From Pomphorhynchus laevis (taxonomy: Eukaryota; Acanthocephala; Palaeacanthocephala; Echinorhynchida; Pomphorhynchidae), in assembly GCA_012934845.2 (NCBI GenBank), contig WNNJ02002478.1, positions 62,001 to 126,000 of the forward strand: a stretch of 64,000 bases of DNA, written 5' to 3'. Shown piece after piece: positions 29,893-40,330 of the stretch. Positions within the stretch are counted from its first letter, which is position 1. Every line of letters starts with the position of its first letter. Both the position numbers and the translations under genes were made by a program. The notes beneath the pieces are model-generated. The model did not search any database, was not told the DNA's origin, and was given only the letters and a program-made list of their open reading frames with translations.

Positions 29893-30085
29893 GCGGCTTG
29901 GAAGGGAGGAAATAAGTTAGAGGAAAAGAGATATGTATTAACTTGCTTAAGAACGAGACGCTCAAGGAGTTCAGAGAGGGTTGGGAGAAGTGAAATTGGA
30001 CGGTACATAGATGGTAGTGAGGAGTCGAGAAATTGTTTTTTTTTGATGAGAGGACGAACAGTGGCGCATTTTCAGATGGAAGGAA
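29893..30085 (-). mobile_element. Isolated copy of a LINE B reverse-transcriptase segment
   Basis: Nearly identical over about 195 bp to 31699-31890 inside LINE B (cggcttggaagggaggaaat...), with only a few differences including a longer T run. It abuts the 5' end of LINE A. It lacks LINE ends, so it is probably a template-switch or repair-borne fragment attached during LINE A insertion. Confidence 0.85.
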
Positions 30086-30087
30086 TA

Positions 30088-30340
30088 TATATGGTGCCGA
30101 ATTCCAGATATATGGTGCCGAATTTATGGCCAATGTGTATTGAGGTACATTTAGTTATGCTCAATCTAATTTTATTGTCTCGTGCCCAGCTAGAAAGAGT
30201 TTCCAAATCCGCTTAAATTAGGGATCTGTCCGGTTGAGGTTTGATTTCATGTTAATTTAATATCATCGTCATACAAAAGAGAAGGTGACTTAAGAATACC
30301 CGGAAGATCATTAGTTTATTTCGAAGGCTTAATCATCAAA
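30088..30340 (-). mobile_element. Remnant of another LINE reverse transcriptase
   Basis: The minus strand reads NDLPGILKSPSLLYDDDIKL, then DNKIRLSITKCTSIHIGHKF, resembling the INDL...YADD...KC motifs of CR1/Jockey-type RT. Short, without ends, and unlike LINEs A-C. Decayed. Confidence 0.55.
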
Positions 30341-30343
30341 TTA

Positions 30344-30388
30344 ATTTCTTTAATACTTCTCTCAGGTATCTAGTGGTGTCTGAAATAA
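30344..30388. repeat. Short dispersed repeat beside LINE B
   Basis: Second copy of the tttctttaatactt(a/c)tctc repeat found at 25725. Confidence 0.6.
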
Positions 30389-30490
30389 CTAAAATTATCT
30401 CGCAATGTAGTTATAATAATACAAATTTATTTAATGTGGCAAATGCATACAAGCCGTACGCTTACAAGTCAACAAACAAAAATGAAAAAG

Positions 30491-33399
30491 TCAAGCAGAT
30501 AAATTGTTTAAATGGGATCGGATTTGTCGTTTGAAGCACGGCAGGGAAGTTGATTGGCGTATATGAATGGACAGATGGTTCCACGATAGAGGAGCAGACA
30601 CCAGGAAGGAGTGGAGTCCAAAGGAGGTAGAGTAGTTTGGGATATGTAAAAGAAGGGAATTACAGGAACGCAAGGAATAGTAAACAGGACGAGAATTATC
30701 AAGAAATGGAAGGTTGAGAAATGAAGGGGTATGAAAAGTTACAAGGCGGAAAGCAACGATAAGAAGACGAATTTGAACACGACAATAAATTGTAGGCAAA
30801 TCGAGAGAAGCAAGATGGTAGGATGGATGATCAAAACGACGAAGACGGAGGAGAATTCGGACGGCTGTGTTAACGATGCGTTGTAGGGGAAGAAGAGTGG
30901 ATTTAGGTAAGTTGGAAAATAGACTACGACAATAATCGAGTCTAGAAAAAAGGAGAGAAGATATGAGAGTCATACAAGAAAGGAAATCGATCAATCTACG
31001 AACTAGACGGAGGTTGCGGAGTATCAAGGTAGATGAGCGTACTTTATCTCTAACGAAAGGTTTAAGTGAAAGTCGGTTGTCAAAATGGAAGCCTAGGAAA
31101 ACGAGATTATCAACGATAGGAAGAATTGTAGAATTTAATGATACGGAGGGAGGTTCGAAGCCGAGGCGTCGAGGTAGGATCCACATAATTTTGGATTTAT
31201 CAGGATTCAGAGAAAGGCGAAGGGAAGAAAGATGATTGGAAATTGAGACAAGACAGTCGGAAGCAGAAACACTAAGATCGTGAATACGATAAACAGGTGC
31301 ATGAGCATAGATGAGAATGTCATCAGCATATTGCATAACATGGAAGTTAAATTTATGAGAAATCGAAGACAAATCAACGAGCAGAAGAGAGAAAAGCATA
31401 GGGCCTGATACGGAGCCTTGTGGAACACCGGTCGGGATGGATGAAGGATTGGAGAGAGAAGAGTTAGAATAGACGCGAAATGTACGGTTTGATAGATATG
31501 AAGAAAACCATGATACAGTGGGTAAAGAGAAGCCATAATCATGACGAAGGCGATGGAGAAGAATCGAGTGATCGACGATGTCAAAAGCAGACGATAGATC
31601 AAGAGAAACTATGACACTACATAATTTATGATCGCGCGATAAGAGTAAGTCGTTATAAACTTTAAGACATGCAATTTCGGTAGAGTAATTAGAGCGAAAA
31701 GCGGCTTGGAAGGGAGGAAATAAGTTAGAGGAAAAGAGATATGTATTAACTTGCTTAAGAACGAGACGCTCAAGGAGTTCAGAGAGGGTTGGGAGAAGTG
31801 AAATTGGACGGTACATAGATGGTAGTGAGGACTCGAGAGATTGTTTTTTGATGAGAGGACGAACAGTGGCGCATTTCCAGATGGAAGGAAATGTACGAAT
31901 GAGGATGGACGAGTTGAACAATGTGGTTGGAAGAGTAAGATAGAGGAGCAGATATTTTTAAGCAAATGAGTGGGAATTGGGTCAGAAGGAGATGTTTTAT
32001 TAATTAATGACAGCTGAACCGAATAAACTTCATCAGACGAAACAGGAAGAAGGTGGAATAGTTCTGGGAATGAAGTATTTAAAGAGAAGAGTGGGTACAA
32101 GGGGGCTATGGGTAGTAGGGAAAGTAAATTAGATAGCTTAATTTGTAGATAAGAAGAAAATTCATCAGGATTTACATTACAAGGGGTAGATGATCGTGAA
32201 AGAATTGAGTTTAAGATTTTCTAATGAGATTTAGAGTTGGAAGATGACTCGAGTTGATTTCGCCAAAAGAGAGTACGTTTAGTACGTATAAGAATGAGAT
32301 GTGAACGGCGTTAAGAAAAGTAGGAATCACGAAGATTTGGAGGGAGTGAGTTGAGAGAACGTTTAAGAAAGCGTTTATACATATGAAAAGAGTGACAGAG
32401 TCGACGCTTAGAAAAACTACAGTCAGAATCGAACCAGGGAGCATGGCGCAAGCGCTGGGAACGTCGAAGTCGACTAGACAGAAGATTATTTAGGATCGGC
32501 ATAAGTTTATAATCAAACAGAATGCAGAGATCATCGGGAGAGAGATAGTTAAGAGGAAGTGAAAAGAGTGATGAATTGAGTAAGGCTGTGCAGAGAATAG
32601 GGATATCGAGAAGCTTCCAGGGTCGACTTGGTGTAGATAATGGTAAAGGCGGAGAAGGAGGATGGGGACGAGTAAGAGTAAGAGTGACAAGGAAATGATC
32701 GGACAAACCAGGATCAGTAATTGACAAGGAGGTATAGTCATTGAAGCAGTTAGGAACAGCAATAATGTCGAGAGCACCGCCGAGAATATGAGTTGGGCTT
32801 GTTGAAAGTAATTTATAGTTAAAATCAGAAAAAAGATTAGTTAAAGTGATAGAGTCAGAGTCAGACGGGCGATCAAGACGAATGTTAAAGTTACCGAGAA
32901 CAAAAGAAGGAGTATAAGACAATGAACAGTGAGACATTAGATCTGCAAGGTCGTTAAAGAAGATACGTGATGGGGCAACTGAACCTGGACGGTATACAAT
33001 CACAAGTTCCAGAGGGAAAGGCGTTGATAATCTGCATATGAGTAATTCGAACGAAGTGTAACGGATGTTAACGTTGATTTTACGTAAAGACATTGGGTGA
33101 CGAGCAATGGCAACAATACCGCCATGGTTAGAAGCAGTAGATGTATGAGATGCAATTTGACGAGCTGATTCAACTAGAGAACAAGCAGAGCGACATAGAC
33201 GACGAATAGCAAAATCGTCGGAGTCAGAGTGCCAGGATTCGGTAATGCAGAGAATATCGATAGATAATTGATCGAAGATATCGAGAAGCATATCAGCTTT
33301 ATGAAGAATGGAGCGAGTGTTGAATAGACTAAGACGAAAAGTATGCTTAGGAGCGAGATCGACTAGCGAAGAAGACAAGGGGGAGAGATGGGACGCCAT
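30491..33399 (-). pseudogene. LINE B ORF2 (EN + RT), disrupted
   Basis: The endonuclease part (about 33399-32311) reads NTRSILHK, TESWHSDSD, IVYRPG, GNFNIRLDR, SDHFLV. The RT part (about 31921-30491) reads [43 protein letters not shown]. Between them are at least two stop codons (near 32,320 and 32,220) and a frame change near 31,930. Otherwise parallel to LINE A ORF2. Confidence 0.85.
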
Positions 33400-34688
33400 C
33401 GAATTTTTGGCCTTGTGTGTACAACGTGAAAATTTCCGTTACTTTGACGTATAGATAAGGATGACTCGCCGTTTGTTTCACATCGATGTTTATCAATGCG
33501 AGCTAAATTGAGCTGGGCAATATCAGAAGGGGAGCGGTCAGGAACGATACGACAAGTAGATGAAGTGGTAAGAAGTTTAAAACGTTGGGAGAATACCGAA
33601 GAGGCATGTGAACTATGTCGGAAAACGATTTTTAAGAGTGGAGGACTGAGATGATTGGATTTAGTGGATTTGTTTAAACGAATAAAGGATACAGGATCGA
33701 TATTATTGAAGAGGGATGGGTTATCATCAGGAAGAATGGTTGCTAGGATAGACCTGAAAGCAGATACATCATCATCGAGGCGAGATTGTGGAGAAGCAGA
33801 TTCGGAAAGCTTTAAGTTTGATATGATTATACAGCGGTCGCGCGAAGGAAATCGATTTCGTGGAAGTGATGGACGGACAGAGCTGTTAGGATTCGAGGCA
33901 GATGAGCAGATAGAAGTGGGAATGACAGGGGTGCTTGATAGAGAATTAATATTGGTTGGAGCAAGTGTGACAGGAGCGGGGTGTTGAATCGGTTGATCAG
34001 AGATGTGACTGGAGATGATTTTAAATGAAGGATGTAAATTATTTGGAAGTGTTACGTGGGAGGTAGAGTAAGAAGAATTAAGATAGGTTGGGGCATGAGT
34101 GACAGGAATGGAGTGTTGAATCAGTTGATCGGAAATGTTACTGGAAATGATTTTGATGGAAGGGTGTAAATTATTGAGAGGTGATACAGGAGAGGTCGAG
34201 TAAGGAGTACGTGAGGAGAATAAAGAAGTTTGAGATTTATTTAGATTGGGGGAGGAATAGGAAAGAGGAGGTACGAGATGAAAAGCTTTACCGTTAGCAT
34301 TGTTAGAATGAGAAAGATTAATGGAAGTTTGGTACGTAGTTGAACGAGGAGTGTGTGAGAGATTAGGTTCAATAATGGGATTATATGATGCGAAGTCAGG
34401 TGTTGATGCGAGGGAAACATCTAAAACAGCATTGGTTTGAGTGGTCGTGTGTGATACAGGAGTAGATGAGCAGGATAACTGTAGCAGTCGTACTGATGTA
34501 CAAAAACCGCAAGTGAAATGTTTACGTTTATACACCGAGTGGTCGGATATTTTAACACGAACAAGTGTCCATACATCGCAATCTTTGGAATCGCATCCAA
34601 CTTCAAAGCTGGTATAACCATCATTGCATTCTGATGTGGAAGATTCTTGATCAGGAACCGGGATCTGAGATCGCGCTTTTTTAGGCAT
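33363..34688 (-). CDS. LINE B ORF1, intact
   Basis: 441 residues. The N-terminus has a Cys/Trp motif (FEVGCDSKDCDVWTLV ... FTCGFC), then a Ser/Thr/Pro-rich linker, then the ORF1 RNA-binding domain (RDRCIIISNLKL, LLKIVFRHSSHASSVFSQRF, RIVPDRSPSDIAQLNLARID). The linker contains an internal duplication of about 44 residues beginning NNLHPS(I/F)KIISS(N/H)IS. ORF2 starts 37 nt before its stop, in the -1 frame. Confidence 0.88.
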   Translation of the reverse strand: MPKKARSQIPVPDQESSTSECNDGYTSFEVGCDSKDCDVWTLVRVKISDHSVYKRKHFTCGFCTSVRLLQLSCSSTPVSHTTTQTNAVLDVSLASTPDFASYNPIIEPNLSHTPRSTTYQTSINLSHSNNANGKAFHLVPPLSYSSPNLNKSQTSLFSSRTPYSTSPVSPLNNLHPSIKIISSNISDQLIQHSIPVTHAPTYLNSSYSTSHVTLPNNLHPSFKIISSHISDQPIQHPAPVTLAPTNINSLSSTPVIPTSICSSASNPNSSVRPSLPRNRFPSRDRCIIISNLKLSESASPQSRLDDDVSAFRSILATILPDDNPSLFNNIDPVSFIRLNKSTKSNHLSPPLLKIVFRHSSHASSVFSQRFKLLTTSSTCRIVPDRSPSDIAQLNLARIDKHRCETNGESSLSIRQSNGNFHVVHTRPKIRWRPISPPCLLR

Positions 34689-34732
34689 GACCTTTTATCG
34701 ATAGATTGAGCTCAATCCGCGAGCGTAGCGAG

Positions 34733-34772
34733 CGGAACTGACAGGAATAATCTGGAACTGACAGGAATAATC
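34733..34772. repeat. 20-bp direct repeat in LINE B leader
   Basis: ggaactgacaggaataatct occurs twice in a row in the LINE B 5' leader, upstream of ORF1 on the minus strand. Confidence 0.8.
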
Positions 34773-34806
34773 TGGAATGTATGTATATTATATCCCAAAC
34801 TTATTT

Positions 34807-35605
34807 AAGGTTATTAATTATGTGGTACACTAAGTGGTTTTACTGCGAAGATAATCATGATGATTGTCAGCTCTACACAAGGATGATCTTCCTGACAATT
34901 ATCATCTCTTTATCATGTATATGTTTTTATAAGCATTTCTTTAATTATCATTATCTTTTTGTATATGCTGAGGCTATCAAATTACTGTTATAATGAATCA
35001 GTTGCAATGATGTTGTCTCTAAAATCTGTCAACTTTTAAGATTAAAAAAGTTGGATCATTCCAATTTCCGTCCGAACACTTTAAAATAATTCGTTGTTGT
35101 ATTTAATATTCGTGTTGACAAGGAAATAAATAGAATGTCAATATTAGTACGCTCTTTTAATTTTCAATCCTTCTCTAAGTTTACACATCTAGTAAAAGAA
35201 TAGGCTTTACTTTTTGTAAACTTGTCCCCACAAATTTGATTATAATAATTTCACACCTTAAAGATAGCATGAATTAATTTGGAAAAAGTTTAATCAGTAG
35301 GGTAAAAATACGTGTTTATGGAGCACATATGGTCCCCTCACGAGTCTAGTCTTATTTCTAAAAAAATGCCTATTATCGAGTTCCTTATTTGCATTAGAAG
35401 GTCCTCATAAAAGGTTTATTGAGCTTCTTACATCAATACTACCAACTACAAAATGCCATGTCTAATAATTTACATGTTTTGGCAGACCCTGAGTTATTCA
35501 CTCACAAGTTAACAAGCGGAAGTTTATAACCAAGTTACTGATCCAATTAGTTAAATGTAAAGTATCAATCTCATTTCAGAATAAATCAGAACTATAAGCT
35601 TAAAA
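34807..35605. other. AT-rich spacer between LINEs B and C
   Basis: About 800 bp separating the 5' ends of two LINEs that face away from each other. No gene recognised. Confidence 0.5.
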
Positions 35606-35780
35606 AAATCAGCTTAAAAAAAGTTTGAGATATAATAACATACAATCAGATTCAGATCGACTCGCTCCGCTCAACGAAAAATTTTAACAGCATTAATACA
35701 CAAACAAAAAATTTAAACAGCTTAAACACACAACAAGGAGCGCAGTTTTAAAAATTGTAAACTATCGCAACCTACAGTTA

Positions 35781-36920
35781 ATGGGAGCCAAGAAGAAAAA
35801 TCTACCAAAAGCCAAGCGAGCAATCTCTGTTGATACCGATAAAACCGGCAAGCTCGAGAACATACAAGTGGAATGCTCCGCTAGCGGCTGTCAAATCTGG
35901 ACATCAGTAACACATAATTGTGCTTTGGGTCAGGAAACTTGTGGCGGGCCACCGTTCTACTGCGGATTCTGTGCGGCGAAACAAATCAACTTGTTAATAA
36001 AACGCTTAGAGCAATTGGAAATGACAACGCAGCATGATCGAATTTCTCAAATTTCTGATAAATCTACTGAGACCGTAAAGGAGCCGCAAATTGTATCGCA
36101 GCAAGATGGATTTTGTCAAGTTTATGATAAATCTACCGAGACAGTGACGGAGCCGCAAATTGTTACAACTAATGTATTTTCACTCCCCGACACCCCACGT
36201 CCCGTCCTTCCTGTCTCGTTTCTCAATAACTTGCATCCATCAATCAAAATCACCTCTACCAACCTCCACTATCCTTCCACTCATAACCTTTCCTCACATC
36301 GCTTGCCACCCTCTTTATTATCATTATCCTCTATGTCTCCCGTCGTCAAATCAAATCCCTCCAAATCATCAACTGCCAGCTCTTCTATCGTGATCTCACC
36401 TACTCACGTCAGTCGTCCTCCTTTACGGAAGCGCTTTGCTTCTCGCGATCGTTGCGTCATTGTTACTAATATCACGCCTTCTAACTCCTTATCTCCACAA
36501 GCACGTCTGGACCACGATGTTTCCGTCTTCAGATCCATACTCTCGTCTATTGTTCCTGCGGATAAACCATCCTTTTTCAAGGACATTTCTCCTGTCGCAT
36601 TCATCCGTCTAAACAAATCTTCTCAATCTAATCCTTCCCAGCCCCCTCTCCTAAAAATTGTTTTCAAGCATCGCTCTCACGCGTCTTCTGTCCTCTCTCA
36701 ACGATTCAAACTCATGTCATCTTCAACCACTCGAATTTTCCCCGATCGCGCCCCTTCCGAAATCGCTCAAATCTCTTCAGCCCGCATCGAAAAACGCCGT
36801 CGCGAGGAAAACGGCGAAACATCACTCGCCATCCGAAACATAGACGGAAATTTTCAAGTTGTCCACACCCGTCCAAAAATTCGATGGCGCTCCATCTCTC
36901 CTATGTGTCTTCTCCACTAG
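35781..36920 (+). CDS. LINE C ORF1, intact, chimeric
   Basis: 379 residues. Residues 1-130 resemble LINE D ORF1: MGAKKKN start, VECSASGCQIWTSVTH, PPFYCGFCAAKQIN, then a short coiled-coil-like LLIKRLEQLE. From SLPDTPRPVLPVSFLNNLHP (about residue 134) to the end it is nearly the same as LINE A ORF1, including the RNA-binding domain. The Cys-x4-Cys...CGFC pattern suggests a small zinc-binding module. The linker repeats DKSTETV(K/T)EPQIV twice. Confidence 0.9.
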   Translation: MGAKKKNLPKAKRAISVDTDKTGKLENIQVECSASGCQIWTSVTHNCALGQETCGGPPFYCGFCAAKQINLLIKRLEQLEMTTQHDRISQISDKSTETVKEPQIVSQQDGFCQVYDKSTETVTEPQIVTTNVFSLPDTPRPVLPVSFLNNLHPSIKITSTNLHYPSTHNLSSHRLPPSLLSLSSMSPVVKSNPSKSSTASSSIVISPTHVSRPPLRKRFASRDRCVIVTNITPSNSLSPQARLDHDVSVFRSILSSIVPADKPSFFKDISPVAFIRLNKSSQSNPSQPPLLKIVFKHRSHASSVLSQRFKLMSSSTTRIFPDRAPSEIAQISSARIEKRRREENGETSLAIRNIDGNFQVVHTRPKIRWRSISPMCLLH

Positions 36921-39781
36921 TCTCTTTCGCCACAGCACACGGTTTCCGCCTCGGTCTCCTCAACACTAGATCTATTCTCAATAAATCCGATCTTATCCTC
37001 AACCTATTCACCAAGCAATCCATCGATCTCTTCTGCCTCACCGAATCCTGGCACTCAGATTCCGACGACCTTTCCATTCGCCGTCTGCTCTCTGCCGGTT
37101 GCTCCCTAGTCGAATCCGCCCGCCCCCTCAGCTCATGCCCTTCTAAATCCTCTAATCATGGCGGCATCGTCGCATTCGCGCGTCACCCAGCGTATCTTCG
37201 CAAAATCAATACCCCTTTCAGTCCTTGCTCTTTTGAATTGCTCACTTGTCGTTATTCTAACCCGATCACTCTAGATCTCGCCATTGTATACCGTCCTGGT
37301 TCATCAGCTCCTACAGCCTTATTTTTTACCGAACTCGCTGACCTCCTTTCTCATTGTTCTTTGTCCTCAATCCCTTCACTCGTTCTAGGCGACTTCAATA
37401 TCCGCCTAGACCGCCCCTCTTCCACAGATTCCATCCGCTTCATCAACATTCTATCCAACTACAATTACAAACTAATCTCCACTGCCCCACACATATACTT
37501 GGCGGGGCACTCGACATCATCGCTGTCCCCGATCATTTTGCTGCCTACACCTCACTGTCCATCTCTGATCCTGGTCTATCCGATCACTTTCTTATCACCC
37601 TTGATCTCGCTCGCAACCACACCCCTCCTCACACACCTACAATCCTACGTCGCCCTTGGAGAAATCTTGACCTCTCCCTTCTCCGCTCTGCCTTACTCAA
37701 ATCGTCTCTATCATTACCCACAATAACATATTCATCTCCTCACGATCTCGCCTTTCTTTTCGACTCTGAACTCACATCCACTCTCGATATTCTCTTGCCC
37801 TTCAAGTCTCACCCACACCGTCGCTTGCACCGTGCCCCATGGTTTGACATCCAATGCCTACTCTCAAAGCGTCGACTCCGCCATGCTTTTCGAGTCTATC
37901 ACCGCTCTCTCAGACGCGATTTCCGCTCGATCACTCCGTCTTTCCGTGATTCCTATCTTGCTCTTCGCCGGTCTCATCTCAACCTACTACGTACCAAATG
38001 CAACTCCTTCTGGCAGCATAAAATCATCACTTCATTCAACTCTAAGACTCTCTGGCATACTTTTAACTCAATCCTGGCTCGTTCCTCTACGCCTTGCAAC
38101 ATCAATGCTAATGATTATTCGTCATTTCTCCAGACTAAAGTATCCACGCTGCTCTCTCACACCCCGGTCTCCATCCTATCCCACTCTGCCCAGTCTACAC
38201 TCATCCTTCCGGAACTCTTTCATCTTCTCCCTGTATCACCTACAGAAGTATCATCTGTCCTCATGTCCTTGCCCAACAAAACCTCACCTGCCGATCCCCT
38301 GCCTACCCACATATTAAAATCTATATGCTCATCGATATCCCCATTTCTCACAACCTTGTTTAACTCGTCCATCCGCAGTCGTATCTTCCCTTCACACTGG
38401 AAATCCGCAATCGTTCGTCCCCTCCTTAAGAAACAATCGCTCGACCCCTCCCTTCCTTCTAGCTATCGCCCCATTTCACTACTCCCTACTCTTTCTAAGC
38501 TCTTAGAACGCCTCATCTTAATACAAATCAACGCTTATCTCTCCTCATCCAATCTGTACCCTCCTTTCCAATCCGCTTTCCGCTCTAATCACTCGACAGA
38601 AATCGCATGCATAAAAGTGTACAACGACTTACTCATTTCTCGAGACAAGGCTCTATATAGTGTTCTCATCTCCCTCGACCTCTCCTCCGCATTCGACATT
38701 GTCGACCACTCCGTCCTCCTTTCTCGCCTTCGTTATGATTACGGCTTTTCTTCCTCCTCCGTAGCTTGGTTCGCCTCATATCTATCCGACCGTTCCTTTC
38801 GCGTCTGTTCTAATTCATCATCCTCCCCTCCCATCCCTATTTTTTGCGGGGTTCCACAAGGTTCAGTCCTAGGTCCCCTGCTTTTCTCTCTTTTGCTTGG
38901 CGATCTCTCTCCATTTATCAAACCTTACTCCTTTAACGTCATGCAATACGCCGATGACATTCTAATCTATGCTCATGCACCCGCACATCGCATACACGAT
39001 ATCGGCATTTCTGCCTCCAACTGTCTTTCTTCTATCTACAAACGTCTCTCCAATCTCCATCTCGTTCTAAACGCCGAAAAGTCCAAAATAATGTGGATCC
39101 TTCCCCGTAAACCAAACATATCTCCTCCCATTGTATCTTTTGCCTCATCGATCATCCCTATAGTCCACAATCTCACTTTCTTAGGCTTCCATTTCGATGA
39201 TCACCTTTCCCTTAAACCCTTCGTCCGTGACAAGGTCCGCTCGTCTAACTTAATTCTTCGTGACATCCGCCGTATCCGCCCCCTTATCGACTTCCGTTCT
39301 TGTATGTCTCTTCTTTCATCGCTTCTTTTCCCTAAAATCGATTACTGCCTTAGCCTTTTCGCCAATTCTCCAAAATCCATCATCCTACCCCTACAACGAA
39401 TAATCAACACCGCCGTTCGAGTGCTCTTTCGTCTCCGTCGCTTCGACCACACATCCACATATTTTGCCCAACTCTCCTGGCCCACCATCCACATCCGCAT
39501 CAAACTCCGCCTTCTTCTCGTTACCTTTTCGTCTCATCGCTGTCGGCTCCCCATCGTTCATCAACCTTCCTTTCTTAGACGATACTCGCCCCACCTCGCT
39601 ATCGCTTCGTTCCTGTCATACCCTCTTACTCCACGTTCCTAATTACTCCAACAACTACGGTCTCCGATCCTTCCTCGTCGCCGCCTCACTCGCCTGGAAT
39701 CAACTCCCTCTCGACGTCCGCCGCGCTCCCTCCTTTATCACATTCAAACACCTCCTCCGTTCACACCTTCTCGACACCTGA
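36884..39781 (+). pseudogene. LINE C ORF2 (EN + RT), two frameshifts
   Basis: Same protein as the intact LINE A ORF2. A base lost from a C run near 37,488 and a base gained near 39,520 break the frame; otherwise every motif is present, including LTESWH, VYRPG, GDFN, GVPQGSVLGPLLF and [13 protein letters not shown]. Such light damage points to a recent insertion. Confidence 0.9.
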
Positions 39782-39855
39782 TTCACAGTTTTGTTTTGTT
39801 GTGGTCATGTAAGCGTGCGCTGGCACGCATTTGCCACTTTAAAATAAATCCTTTT

Positions 39856-40108
39856 TTTTAGAAGATTGAATTATATTTCTTATAATAAGTTTACGAAATA
39901 GTAATTTTATCATAACTATGCAATATGAAGTAACAGATATCACTATTAAGTGAACCCTATATTATTTTGTTTTCAAAATCATATGGACGTTTATTTACTA
40001 AGTAAACAACATCATCAGCTAAAGCGGTTTACAAGTTCCATCACAATTGAGCAAATAGAAAAATAATTTTTTAGTCACAATATTATTAAATTTTTACACA
40101 AAACGATG
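39856..40108. other. AT-rich spacer
   Basis: Short spacer between LINE C and the first RT-element fragment; nothing recognised. Confidence 0.5.
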
Positions 40109-40330
40109 TCAGTATTCTGTTTGTTCGCGTCGATAAATGCCGTGCTGCACCGGATTTTGACGCATAGATCTCGGGGTTCGTAAACAGGCAGAGACGGCCC
40201 GGACAAGCTCGAAGCTTATTTTCCTTTTTTTTGTAGGACGAGGGCGTCTCCAGTCAGTCATACAATGGAGACCTAATCTCGTCGTACTTCCTCGATGTTC
40301 AGCCAGCAACACCATTGTTGAAATCATCGC
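40109..40330 (-). mobile_element. 3'-terminal fragment of the unclassified RT element (family E)
   Basis: Minus-strand KRKISFELVRAVSACLRTPR matches the C-terminal block of the two larger copies (KRKISFAIARSSYVCLRSPV). It is head-to-head with the next copy. A broken remnant. Confidence 0.6.

Larger units (their letters stand above)
25772..29893 (-). mobile_element. LINE A: full-length L2/CR1-like non-LTR retrotransposon
   Basis: Runs from the 5' box CTTAAAAAAAGTTTGAGATA (minus strand, 29,892 downward) through a 13-bp tandem repeat leader, ORF1 and ORF2 (EN plus RT) to a 3' hairpin tail ending in GCCACGTTAAAATAAATCC. The 37-nt ORF1/ORF2 overlap is the same as in LINEs B and C. ORF2 is uninterrupted; ORF1 carries a frame change in an 8-T run. 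It is near-identical to LINE C except at the ORF1 N-terminus. Probably young. Confidence 0.9.
30425..34806 (-). mobile_element. LINE B: full-length L2/CR1-like retrotransposon, ORF2 broken
   Basis: Same family as A and C but clearly diverged. 5' box near 34,806 (AAGTTTGGGATATAATATAC on the minus strand), a 20-bp leader repeat, intact ORF1, ORF2 with several stops/frameshifts, and a 3' tail with mutated hairpin (gcatacaagccgtacgc). It lies between the inverted elements A and C. Confidence 0.88.
35606..39855 (+). mobile_element. LINE C: full-length L2/CR1-like retrotransposon with chimeric ORF1
   Basis: Begins with cttaaaaaaagtttgagata (the 5' box of A and B), has ORF1 (35781-36920) and ORF2 (from 36884), and ends in gtaagcgtgcgctggcacgc, gccactttaaaataaatcc and a T run. 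From about 36,180 onward it is nearly identical to LINE A; before that, the ORF1 N-terminus resembles LINE D instead. ORF2 has two 1-nt frameshifts. Confidence 0.9.
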
